The position numbers and the translations under genes are program-made. The notes below the pieces were generated by a model. It had not been told where the DNA came from. It worked only from the letters and a program-made list of their open reading frames with translations, and did no database searches. A DNA stretch of 64,000 nucleotides from Sorangium aterium (GTDB taxonomy: Bacteria > Myxococcota_A > Polyangia > Polyangiales > Polyangiaceae), in the NCBI RefSeq assembly GCF_028368935.1, contig NZ_JAQNDK010000004.1, forward strand, positions 1,426,001 to 1,490,000, in the 5' to 3' direction. Of this stretch, positions 52,407-64,000 are shown one piece after another. Numbering within the stretch: position 1 is the first letter of the stretch; each line of letters starts with the position of its first letter.

Positions 52407-53222
52407 TCAGTCCGCCTTCTTCCAAGGGAACATCCGCGCTTCCAGGCTGCCGAGCACGAACGTCATCAACGCTCCAATGATGGCGATCATCGACATGCCG
52501 ACGAACACGCGCGGCGTCTCGAGCTGGAGCCGGTTCAGCTCGATCATGTGCCCCAGCCCGGAGCGAGCGGCGACCAGCTCCGCGGTCACCACGGCCATCC
52601 ACGACTGACCGAGGCCGATCTTGAGGCCTGTCCACACGTGGGGCAGCGACGACGGCAGGTACACGAAGCGCAGGAGCGACAGCCGGCGCGCTCCCAGGCA
52701 GCGCGCCGCGCGCAGGTGCTGCGAGTCGACCGCGCGAGCGCCGCCGAGGGCGTTGAGGAAGATCGGGAAGAAGGCCGCGACGGCGGTGACGAAATAGCTC
52801 GGATGATCGCCGAGGCCGAACCACAGGATGGCGATGGGGACCCAGGCGATGGGCGGGATGGGGCGCAGAAGGGAGAGCACCGGCAGGAGCAGCTGGCTCA
52901 GCGAGGGAAACGACACCACGAGCAAGGCTAGAGGCACCGCCGTGAACGCCGCCAGCGAAAAGCCGCTCAGCACCCGCTTCAAGCTGGCGGCGACGTCGAC
53001 GAGCAGCGTGCCGTCCTGCACGACCTCGTGAAAGCCGCGCAGCATGGCCCAGGGCGAGGGCAGCAGGATCGCGTTGTCGAACCACAGCGACGCCGCGCCC
53101 CAGCCGCCGAACAGCAGGGCCACGCCGGCCAGCGCAAGACCCGAAGCGCGCGCCACGTCCCAGCGGAACGGGCGCCTAGGAACGGGCATGGCGAGCGGGC
53201 TGGGCTCGGCGTCGCTCGTCAC
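52407..53222 (-). CDS. ABC transporter permease (SsuC/TauC-type)
   Basis: GTG start at 53222 (271 residues); an ATG 11 codons later (53189) is an alternative. Six hydrophobic segments are present, as in the family, with the EAA-like loop ARCLGARRLSLLRFVYLPSS followed by LPHVWTGLKIGLGQSW. It is the inner-membrane part of the importer. It overlaps no gene and is first in the leftward operon. Confidence 0.9.
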   Translation of the reverse strand: MTSDAEPSPLAMPVPRRPFRWDVARASGLALAGVALLFGGWGAASLWFDNAILLPSPWAMLRGFHEVVQDGTLLVDVAASLKRVLSGFSLAAFTAVPLALLVVSFPSLSQLLLPVLSLLRPIPPIAWVPIAILWFGLGDHPSYFVTAVAAFFPIFLNALGGARAVDSQHLRAARCLGARRLSLLRFVYLPSSLPHVWTGLKIGLGQSWMAVVTAELVAARSGLGHMIELNRLQLETPRVFVGMSMIAIIGALMTFVLGSLEARMFPWKKAD

Positions 53223-53490
53223 GACACGACCCTCGGGCCATCGAGCGTCTTCGATCTCGCGTCCCGGATCAGCCTGACGACGATGGGAGTGCGGGGGCGC
53301 ACATCCATGGCATGATCAGCCGGTGCACGCGCTGAGATGAGGACGAGGGACATCAAGTGGTTTTCGATCGTGAGACGAAGTCCGACAACGCAATCCCACA
53401 CCACCGGCGCCGCTCACGCGCGCTCGGCCAGGCGCGAACGTTGGCCGCGCGAACACTGCATCGACTGGTGCTCGCACAGGATGTGCCAAT

Positions 53491-53523
53491 GGCAAAAAAT
53501 CGCATACGACCGGCGATTTTGCC
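53491..53523. promoter_or_regulatory. Imperfect inverted repeat
   Basis: GGCAAAAAATCGC at 53491-53503 faces GCGATTTTGCC at 53513-53523, the reverse complement except for two extra A residues, around a 9-base loop. It may be an operator for a dimeric regulator of the divergent genes. Confidence 0.4.
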
Positions 53524-53540
53524 GTCGCCGTGAGGAGACG

Positions 53541-53589
53541 CTGCTGCCAGAGCAGCAGCGGATCAGCAACGTTGCTGCTCTGGCAGCAG
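53541..53589. promoter_or_regulatory. Perfect 17-bp inverted repeat
   Basis: CTGCTGCCAGAGCAGCA at 53541-53557 is matched exactly by its reverse complement at 53573-53589, with a 15-base loop. Each arm contains an internal CTGC/GCAG element. It may be an operator or a strong transcript hairpin. Confidence 0.6.
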
Positions 53590-53749
53590 TACGGAGACCG
53601 AGAGACAGGCGGCGTGGGCCGAGCGCCGGTCACCGGATCATCCAAGGCCGGGTGAGGTCGCGCTGTCGCCGCGAGCCGGAGAACGACACCACACGAGACG
53701 ATCCAGATAGACGGTTGCGCGCGTCCTCCGGTATGCTCTGAGCGTCCAT

Positions 53750-54910
53750 ATGGCTCGCTCCAACGCCCCGTTCTTCATCGTAGGTAACGAGCGCTCCGGC
53801 ACAACGCTGCTCATGGCGATCCTGGGGCATCATCGCCGCCTCGCCGTGCCCGAGGTCGCCTGGTACTACCCGCGCTTCCGTCCCTACCTGCACACGTACG
53901 GCGATCTGAAGCAGGCGGAGAGCTTTCGCGCGCTCGTCTCCGAGATGATCTTCGGGTTGAAGACGCCGTTCTTCGGGCTGGACCTGAACCCGAGCACGAT
54001 CGTGCAGGAGCTCATCGCTCGCACCCGGCGAAACACGTTCGGGGAAGCGTATCGTGTCATCCTGGAGCGCTACGCGGACGCGGTGCAGAAGCCGCGCTGG
54101 GGCGAGAAGACACCGCACAATTTGTTCTACGTGCGCGAGATCCTCGAGGACTTCCCCGAGGCGAAGTTCTTGAACCTCGTGCGAGACGGGCGCGATGTCG
54201 CGGTGGAACAGCTCCGCTCGGCGTTCGGCCCCCGCAACGTCTACGCCGCCGCGCTGATCTGGCGCCGCTCGCAAGCCATCGCCGAGCACTGGGCGCGCAC
54301 GCTTCCGAAATCGCAGTGGCTGGACGTGCGCTACGAGGAGCTCACCCGTGAGCCCGAGCGCGTGCTCGAACGGGTGGCGGAGTTCTTGGGTGAGGACCAC
54401 GAGCCCGAGGTCTTCGAGTTTCACCGGGGGGAGATCGCGCGCCGGCGCGCGCAGACGCGCGACCACCGGGCCCTCGGTGGTCCGGTGTCGACGCAGTATG
54501 TCGGCCTCTACCGGCAGTACTTGAGCCTGGAGGAGCAAGGCGTGTTCGCCGCGGTCGCCGGCGACGCGCTCGGGCGCGCAGGGTACGAGGTCGGGGTGAG
54601 CCCGCGGCCAGTCTCGGACGAGGAGGCGGCGCTCTTCCTGGAGCTCGACGCCCGCATCCGCGCCGCGACCCTCGACGCGCCCGAGGGCCATATCGTGTAC
54701 GAGAGCTATAACGACTGGCTCGCGGATCAGCGCGAGGAGCGCCGCCGGCGCGGCCTGTGGACGCGCGATGCCGCGCCGCGCCCGTTCGGCGCGGAGGAAC
54801 CCCTCTTCGACTGGGACGAGGAGTTCGTCGCAGGCCAGCGCGCGCCTCGAAAGTGGAAGGACTACTTCGCCGTGAAGCGTCGCTACAACGGCACAGGCAT
54901 CGTGCTGTGA
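53750..54910 (+). CDS. PAPS-dependent sulfotransferase
   Basis: The 386-residue product shows the 5'-phosphosulfate loop IVGNERSGTTLLMAIL near residue 10, the 3'-phosphate motif NLVRDGRDVAVEQ, the conserved WGEKTPHN and a GLYRQY-type C-terminal segment. Family reaction: transfer of sulfate from PAPS to a hydroxyl or amine. The stop overlaps the GTG of the ABC ATPase gene (GTGA), which couples it to transport genes. The acceptor is unknown. Start at the ATG at 53750. Confidence 0.9.
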   Translation: MARSNAPFFIVGNERSGTTLLMAILGHHRRLAVPEVAWYYPRFRPYLHTYGDLKQAESFRALVSEMIFGLKTPFFGLDLNPSTIVQELIARTRRNTFGEAYRVILERYADAVQKPRWGEKTPHNLFYVREILEDFPEAKFLNLVRDGRDVAVEQLRSAFGPRNVYAAALIWRRSQAIAEHWARTLPKSQWLDVRYEELTREPERVLERVAEFLGEDHEPEVFEFHRGEIARRRAQTRDHRALGGPVSTQYVGLYRQYLSLEEQGVFAAVAGDALGRAGYEVGVSPRPVSDEEAALFLELDARIRAATLDAPEGHIVYESYNDWLADQREERRRRGLWTRDAAPRPFGAEEPLFDWDEEFVAGQRAPRKWKDYFAVKRRYNGTGIVL

Positions 54911-55761
54911 CGCAGGCGGCGGTCGATGGGGCTCTGGCAGCCGCGGGCGAGCGCGCCACCCCGGTGAAGCGCGCGGGCGGCGCCATCGAGCTTGCCGAGA
55001 TATCGGTGCAGTTCGGCAAGGCCGGGCGCGAGGTCACAGCGCTCCAGCGCGTGAGCCTCACGATCGCGCCGGGGCAGTTCGTGGCCGTGCTCGGGCCGTC
55101 CGGCTGCGGCAAATCCACGCTGCTGAACGTGATCGCCGGGTTCGAACGACCGCGGGCGGGCTCTGTGCGGGTCGACGGCGAGCTCGTGACCGAGCCCAGC
55201 CCTCGCCGCCCGGTGGTGTTCCAGCAGCACTCGCTGTTTCCGTGGATGACGGCGCTCGACAACGTCGCCTTTGGCCTCAAGATGGCTGGCGACGCGGCGG
55301 CGCGCGAGCGCGCGCGGCACTACCTGGCGCTCGTGGGCTTGTCGGATTTCGCCGAGCATTACCCGGAGCAGCTGTCGGGTGGCATGCAGCAGCGCGTGGG
55401 TATCGCGCGGGCGCTCGCCGTGGAGCCCGCCGTCTTGTTGATGGACGAGCCGTTCGGCGCGCTGGACGCGCAAACACGCGCGTTGATGCAGGAGCAGCTG
55501 CTCGGCCTCTGGGAGCGCTGGCGTCACACCGTCGTGTTCGTGACCCACGACATCGACGAAGCGATTTTCCTAGCCGATCGCGTGGTGGTGCTGGGGGTCA
55601 AGCCGAGCGGCCTCCGGCGGATCGTCGACGTCGACGTGCCGCGGCCGCGCAGCCCGCGCGCGCGGCTCGATCCGACCTACCAGGCGTTGTATCAAGATCT
55701 CTTCGGGCTGATCCGGGACGAGAGCTCGAAGACGTTCCATGGATCGAGGGCTGCGTCATGA
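54907..55761 (+). CDS. ABC transporter ATPase (SsuB/TauB-type)
   Basis: The GTG at 54907 overlaps the sulfotransferase stop, giving 284 residues. Motifs: Walker A GPSGCGKST, Q-loop QQHSLFPW, signature LSGGMQQR, Walker B VLLMDEPFGALD, and VTHDIDEA. The family energises sulfonate/taurine/nitrate-type importers. Together with the permease and binding protein across the divergent promoter it completes the transporter. An upstream in-frame extension lies inside the sulfotransferase and is not used. Confidence 0.92.
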   Translation: MTQAAVDGALAAAGERATPVKRAGGAIELAEISVQFGKAGREVTALQRVSLTIAPGQFVAVLGPSGCGKSTLLNVIAGFERPRAGSVRVDGELVTEPSPRRPVVFQQHSLFPWMTALDNVAFGLKMAGDAAARERARHYLALVGLSDFAEHYPEQLSGGMQQRVGIARALAVEPAVLLMDEPFGALDAQTRALMQEQLLGLWERWRHTVVFVTHDIDEAIFLADRVVVLGVKPSGLRRIVDVDVPRPRSPRARLDPTYQALYQDLFGLIRDESSKTFHGSRAAS

Positions 55762-55812
55762 CGAGGACGGGCGGCGGATGGCCAGTGTCCTCGACGCTGG
55801 CCTTCTGCGTTG

Positions 55813-57087
55813 TCACGTCGTCGCGCGCGCCGCGAGGTGCCGCTCGATGTGGTCTATCGCCGTGGTCACGCCGTCCTCGCCGCGGATCCGGCGCCCGAGC
55901 TCCTCGGCGCGCTCTTTCATGCCGGCGTCGGTCGCGGCGGTCCGGATCGCGGCCGCGAGCGCGTCGGCGGTGAGGCGCGGCCGCGGGATGGCGCGCGGGC
56001 CGACGCGGAGCTCCTCGACGCGGCGCCCCCAGAAGAGCTGGTCCGCGAGGTGCGGGACGACCACCGCGGGCCGCCCGGCGCGCAGGCATGCGGCCACGGT
56101 GCCGGCGCCCCCGTGGATCACGGCCGCGGCGACCCGCGGATAGAGCCAGTCGTGCGGCGCGGCGTCGATCCGGAGGATGGTGTCGGGAAGCGCCATGTCG
56201 CCGAGCCCGGCCCAGCCGGAGAGCAGGACGGCGCGCTGGCCGCTCCGCGCGACCGCGTCGACGAGGAGCCTCGTCGTGGCGCCGGGATCGTGGGACGTCA
56301 TGCTGCCGAAGCCGAGAGCGATCGGCGGCTCGCCCGCCGCGAGGAACCGCTCGAGCGCCTCGGGCGGCCGGTACTCTTCTCCCTCGTCGAGGAACCAGTA
56401 GCCCGTCGTGTGGTAGCTGGGCGGCCAGTCCGGCGGGTGCGGGACGACGTGGGCGCTGTAGCCGTGGACGACCAGCATGCGGCGCAGCGCGGCCATGTAC
56501 GCCCGCCGATCCTGCGGCGGCAGGCCGAGCCTCTGCCGCACGCGGGCCGTCACGCCGCGGTACCAGCGCCACACCGTCGGCTCGATCAGGAGCTTGCCGA
56601 ACAGGAGGTTGAGCAGGCTGTCGCGGCGCGGGACGGGGGCGGCGAGCGCGGTCGGCCCGTGGCGCGTCGCCAGGATGGAGGGCTGCAGCGGCATGCTGAC
56701 CTGCACCGCGCCGGAGGCCTCGGCGATGGAGGCCGCGTACGTGTCCGAGGTGAAGCTGCTCAGGATGAGCTCGGCGCCCTCGCAGGCGCGCAGGGCGTCG
56801 TCGGCCATCTCCGCGCCGAAGCGGTCGATGATCCGCTGCAGGATCCCCGACTGGGCCATGGGGTTCGTGCCGCGCGAGACCCACTCTTTGCCGAGGTCGC
56901 TCTCCATGATGTCGACGGAGTCGACGCTCGCCGGGAGGGTGGCGAGCCCGTGCCCCTCGATCCAGGGCAGGAAGCTCTTGCCGGCGAGGACGCGGACAGC
57001 GTGGCCGCGGGCCGCGAGCGCCTTGCCGAGCGCGATCGCCGGCTGCACGTCACCGCGGCTGCCCAGGGCGAGGACGGTGGTCTTCAT
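55813..57087 (-). CDS. GT1-family glycosyltransferase (UGT/sterol glucosyltransferase-like)
   Basis: Start at the ATG at 57087 (424 residues). The GT-B pattern begins with VLALGSRGDVQPAIALGKAL, the N-terminal signature of sterol glucosyltransferases and antibiotic glycosyltransferases. The donor site is IHGGAGTVAACLRAGRPAVV then VPHLADQLFWG. It could glycosylate a sterol, lipid or secondary metabolite. The OmpA-like gene ends 14 bp upstream, so the two may be co-transcribed. A decayed fragment of a second copy lies at 45.3 kb. Confidence 0.9.
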   Translation of the reverse strand: MKTTVLALGSRGDVQPAIALGKALAARGHAVRVLAGKSFLPWIEGHGLATLPASVDSVDIMESDLGKEWVSRGTNPMAQSGILQRIIDRFGAEMADDALRACEGAELILSSFTSDTYAASIAEASGAVQVSMPLQPSILATRHGPTALAAPVPRRDSLLNLLFGKLLIEPTVWRWYRGVTARVRQRLGLPPQDRRAYMAALRRMLVVHGYSAHVVPHPPDWPPSYHTTGYWFLDEGEEYRPPEALERFLAAGEPPIALGFGSMTSHDPGATTRLLVDAVARSGQRAVLLSGWAGLGDMALPDTILRIDAAPHDWLYPRVAAAVIHGGAGTVAACLRAGRPAVVVPHLADQLFWGRRVEELRVGPRAIPRPRLTADALAAAIRTAATDAGMKERAEELGRRIRGEDGVTTAIDHIERHLAARATT

Positions 57088-57101
57088 GGGGCCGCCTCGC
57101 C

Positions 57102-57908
57102 TCAGAGCGCCTTCCAGGACGCGTCGCCCGAAGGCAGGCGCGGCGGCTCGACGGACAGGATGTAGTCGACCCGGCGGTTGCGCGGCTCGTCCACCTGGTC
57201 TGCGGTCTTCACGAGCGGCGCCGACTCGCCGAGCCCCTCGAAGGCGATGGGGAGCTTCACGCCGCGGCCCTTGAACCAGGCGGCGATCGCGCGGGCGCGC
57301 TTCCGTGACAGGGCGAGGTTGTGCTCCGCGCTGCCGACCGTGTCCGTGTGGCCGACGATGAACAGCGTGATCTTGCCGAGCTCGCTGGTCTTCGCCACGA
57401 CCTCCGAGATCTTCTGGAGGCTCGCCTCCAGCTTGGGCACCTCGGGGGCGCGGATGACGTCGGAGTTGGTCTCGAACTGCACCTCTTCGTGGGGGATGCT
57501 CACGTTCCAGGGGATGATCGCGATCCCCGCCCAGTACCCCTCGGTGTCGTAGCCGTACACCTCGATGCGCGCGACGGGCTCGTCGCTCGAGGGCGACCAG
57601 GTCACGGCGAGCGGCGAGCCGGCGGCGGCCCCGCCGAACGGCTTCTCCTCTTCGGCCAGGACCGCGCCCGACTGCCCGAGGACCTTGATGCGCACCTTGC
57701 CGGCGGCGCGCGACAGCTTCACCTCGATCTGGCGGCCCTTGAGGTCCACCTTGGACCTGTCGATCGTCACCTCGAGCGCGGGCGGCCTCGCCGGGGCGCT
57801 CTGCGCTGGCCGGGGCGCGGGCGAGGGGCCATCGGCGCGCGCGGCGGCGGGGGCGAGCAGGGAGGCGGCGAGGAGCACGGCCGAGGCATGGCGCATGGGG
57901 ATCCCCAT
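57102..57908 (-). CDS. OmpA-like periplasmic protein
   Basis: ATG at 57908 (268 residues; an ATG four codons later is possible). A cleavable signal (AVLLAASLLAPAAARA) is followed by a beta domain (DRSKVDLKGRQIEVKLSRAA). The C-terminal OmpA peptidoglycan-binding domain has LFIVGHTDTVGSAEHNLALS then RKRARAIAAWF and ESAPL..DEPRNRRVDY. It anchors envelope parts to peptidoglycan. No partner is identified, and the glycosyltransferase follows on the same strand. Confidence 0.9.
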   Translation of the reverse strand: MGIPMRHASAVLLAASLLAPAAARADGPSPAPRPAQSAPARPPALEVTIDRSKVDLKGRQIEVKLSRAAGKVRIKVLGQSGAVLAEEEKPFGGAAAGSPLAVTWSPSSDEPVARIEVYGYDTEGYWAGIAIIPWNVSIPHEEVQFETNSDVIRAPEVPKLEASLQKISEVVAKTSELGKITLFIVGHTDTVGSAEHNLALSRKRARAIAAWFKGRGVKLPIAFEGLGESAPLVKTADQVDEPRNRRVDYILSVEPPRLPSGDASWKAL

Positions 57909-58065
57909 CTCTGGAGGGTGAGGGAAGTGGCGGGAAGACGTCCCCGAGCATACCAAAAGGCGCGCGTGGTGGAGCGGCGGGGTGACGCGCTGTGTGTTCG
58001 CGGCGCGAGCCGCCCTGCGCGCCGGCCTGCACCGGTGTAGGGTGTACCGTGGAGCGCCGAGCGCG

Positions 58066-58085
58066 CTCCGGCAAAGGCGCCGGAG
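58066..58085 (+). promoter_or_regulatory. Hairpin in the sdaA leader
   Basis: CTCCGGC at 58066-58072 pairs exactly with GCCGGAG at 58079-58085 around a six-base loop. The start codon is 27 bases further. It may affect translation or be incidental. I could not recognise a glycine riboswitch. Confidence 0.25.
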
Positions 58086-58112
58086 ATCCTGCTGAACGGG
58101 GTTCCACGTCAC

Positions 58113-59505
58113 ATGGCAGTCACCATTTTCGACCTCTTCAAGATCGGTATTGGGCCGAGCAGCTCGCACACGGTCGGGCCGATGCGCGCGGCGCGCATGT
58201 TCGCGGTGGATCTCGACGAGGCGGGCCTGCTCGCCCGCACCGCGGCGGTGTCGGTGGAGCTGTTCGGGTCGCTCGGCGCCACCGGCCGTGGCCATGGCAG
58301 CGACAAGGCCGTGATCCTCGGGCTCATGGGCGAGACGCCGGACGGGGTGGACGTCGAGCGGGCGGACGCGATCGTCGAGGGCGTGCGGCAGAGCGGCCGG
58401 CTGTCGCTGCTCTCGCGCCACGAGATCGGTTTCCAGGTGAAAGGACACCTGGCCTTCCTGCACCGGAGCTTGCCGTTCCATCCGAACGGCATGCGCTTCA
58501 CGGCGCTGGACGAGGCGGGCGCGCCGCTGCGCGCGCGCGTGTATTACTCGGTGGGCGGCGGCTTCGTGGTGAACGAGGCGGCGGCGAAGGGGGAGAACCC
58601 GATCGAAGCGGACACGACGCCGCTCCCGTATCCGTTTCACAGCGCCGCGGATCTGCTCGCGGCGTGCGCGGCGAGCGGCCTGTCGGTAAGCCAGGTCATG
58701 CTGGAGAACGAGAAGGTCTTTCGCCCGGAGGCGGAGACCCGGGCGGGTCTCCTGCGGATCTGGGGGGTGATGCAGGAGTGCGTGCGGCGCGGCTTCCGGG
58801 CGGAGGGCGTGTTGCCCGGCGGCCTCAAGGTGGTGCGCCGCGCGCCGGCCCTGTACCGCAAGCTCATCGAGAGCCCCGAGGCGGGGCTCCGGGATCCGCT
58901 GACGGCGATGGACTGGGTGAGCCTCTACGCGCTCGCGGTGAGCGAGGAGAACGCCGCCGGGGGCCGTGTCGTGACGGCGCCGACGAACGGCGCGGCGGGG
59001 ATCATCCCCGCGGTCCTGCACTATTACCGGCGCTTCGTGCCGACGTCGACGGACGAGGGGGTCATCCGGTTCCTGCTGACGGCGGGCGCGATAGGCATTC
59101 TCTACAAGGAGAACGCGTCGATCAGCGGCGCGGAGGTGGGGTGTCAGGGCGAGGTGGGCTCGGCATGCTCGATGGCCGCGGGCGCGCTCGCCGAGGGGCT
59201 GGGCGGCACGCCGGAGCAGGCGGAGAACGCGGCCGAGATCGCCATGGAGCACAACCTCGGATTGACGTGCGATCCGGTGGGCGGTCTCGTCCAGGTGCCG
59301 TGCATCGAGCGCAACGCGATGGCCGCGATCAAGGCGATCAGCGCGGCGCGCATGGCGCTGCACGGCGATGGGGCGCACTTCGTGAGCCTCGACAAGGTGA
59401 TCAAGACGATGCGCGACACCGGGGCAGACATGGAGTCGAAGTACAAGGAGACGGCGCGCGGGGGGCTCGCCGTCAACGTGCTCGAGGTGCCGGTGGAGGT
59501 GGGGG

Positions 59506-59525
<20 letters not shown>
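58113..59525 (+). CDS. sdaA: L-serine ammonia-lyase (single-chain)
   Basis: The 470-residue length and order match bacterial one-chain iron-sulfur serine dehydratases. The beta domain begins [20 protein letters not shown]. The alpha domain contains [13 protein letters not shown], the cluster Cys in [17 protein letters not shown] and LTCDPVGG, and [13 protein letters not shown] near the end. Reaction: L-serine to pyruvate and ammonia with a 4Fe-4S cluster. It stands alone; the 3' end overlaps the convergent histidine-kinase gene by 20 bp. Confidence 0.95.

Positions 59526-64000
<4,475 letters not shown>

Larger units (their letters stand above)
53223..53749. promoter_or_regulatory. Divergent control region with two inverted repeats
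   Basis: This 527-bp gap separates the permease and sulfotransferase genes and must hold both promoters. Its visible structures are the two inverted repeats listed below. No reading frame is convincing. The region is less GC-rich near 53470-53530. Confidence 0.5.

Noticed and set aside
58041-58112. Possible glycine riboswitch upstream of the serine dehydratase gene
   Set aside because: Only one simple hairpin is visible; the conserved glycine-aptamer cores are not recognisable.

Overview
The window looks like chromosome from a large-genome, very GC-rich soil myxobacterium of the Sorangium/Polyangiaceae kind. The evidence is about 70% or higher G+C in most coding stretches, many predicted lipoproteins with Gly/Ser/Ala-rich linkers after the lipobox, a Ser/Thr kinase with a TPR partner, a giant hybrid histidine kinase of the AAA/GAF/REC type, a GH30 glycosidase, an S37 peptidase and loose gene spacing. 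I saw no rRNA, tRNA, CRISPR array or intact insertion sequence.

Left part (1-31 kb), mostly stable single genes and short operons. It holds a truncated propeller-like lipoprotein and a five-haem c-type lipoprotein, a Cys-rich lipoprotein, a PanE-like reductase, an SMP-30-like lactonase, and an unrecognised two-part protein. These are followed by a radical SAM/SPASM enzyme with a Tat-exported phosphoesterase, a GH30 lipoprotein, and a 1120-residue HEAT-like protein preceded by a 42-bp minisatellite. Then come a LysR / ferredoxin-reductase / membrane hydroxylase set, a nine-repeat carboxypeptidase-regulatory protein ending in a PDZ domain, and a Ser/Thr kinase / TPR / Cys-rich lipoprotein operon. 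A 2H phosphoesterase and an R2K-type ATP-grasp enzyme close this part.

Middle part (about 30.5-45.7 kb), an accessory and rearranged region. Two directly repeated nitronate monooxygenase copies (26 differences in 350 residues by my alignment) flank about 6.4 kb that includes a GmrSD-like DUF262/DUF1524 enzyme. Beside the second copy lies a lower-GC two-gene module: a DUF4365 nuclease-like protein followed by a protein with a diadenylate-cyclase-like (DisA_N-type) C-terminal domain. A decayed tyrosine recombinase lies next to it. The same stretch contains a chimeric pseudogene made of pieces of the ATP-grasp gene (29.4 kb) and the P450 gene (43.7 kb), and a decayed piece of the glycosyltransferase gene found intact at 56 kb. 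I regard the DUF4365/DAC pair as the best candidate for an undescribed system, probably in defence or signalling.

Right part (45.8-64 kb). It contains a beta-propeller lipoprotein, an S37 peptidase lipoprotein, and a divergent locus that combines a sulfonate/taurine-type ABC importer, a DUF3604 PHP-domain protein and a sulfotransferase around a control region with two inverted repeats. An OmpA-like protein with a GT1 glycosyltransferase, an L-serine dehydratase and the 3' part of a giant hybrid histidine kinase finish the window. The first and last genes both run off the edges.
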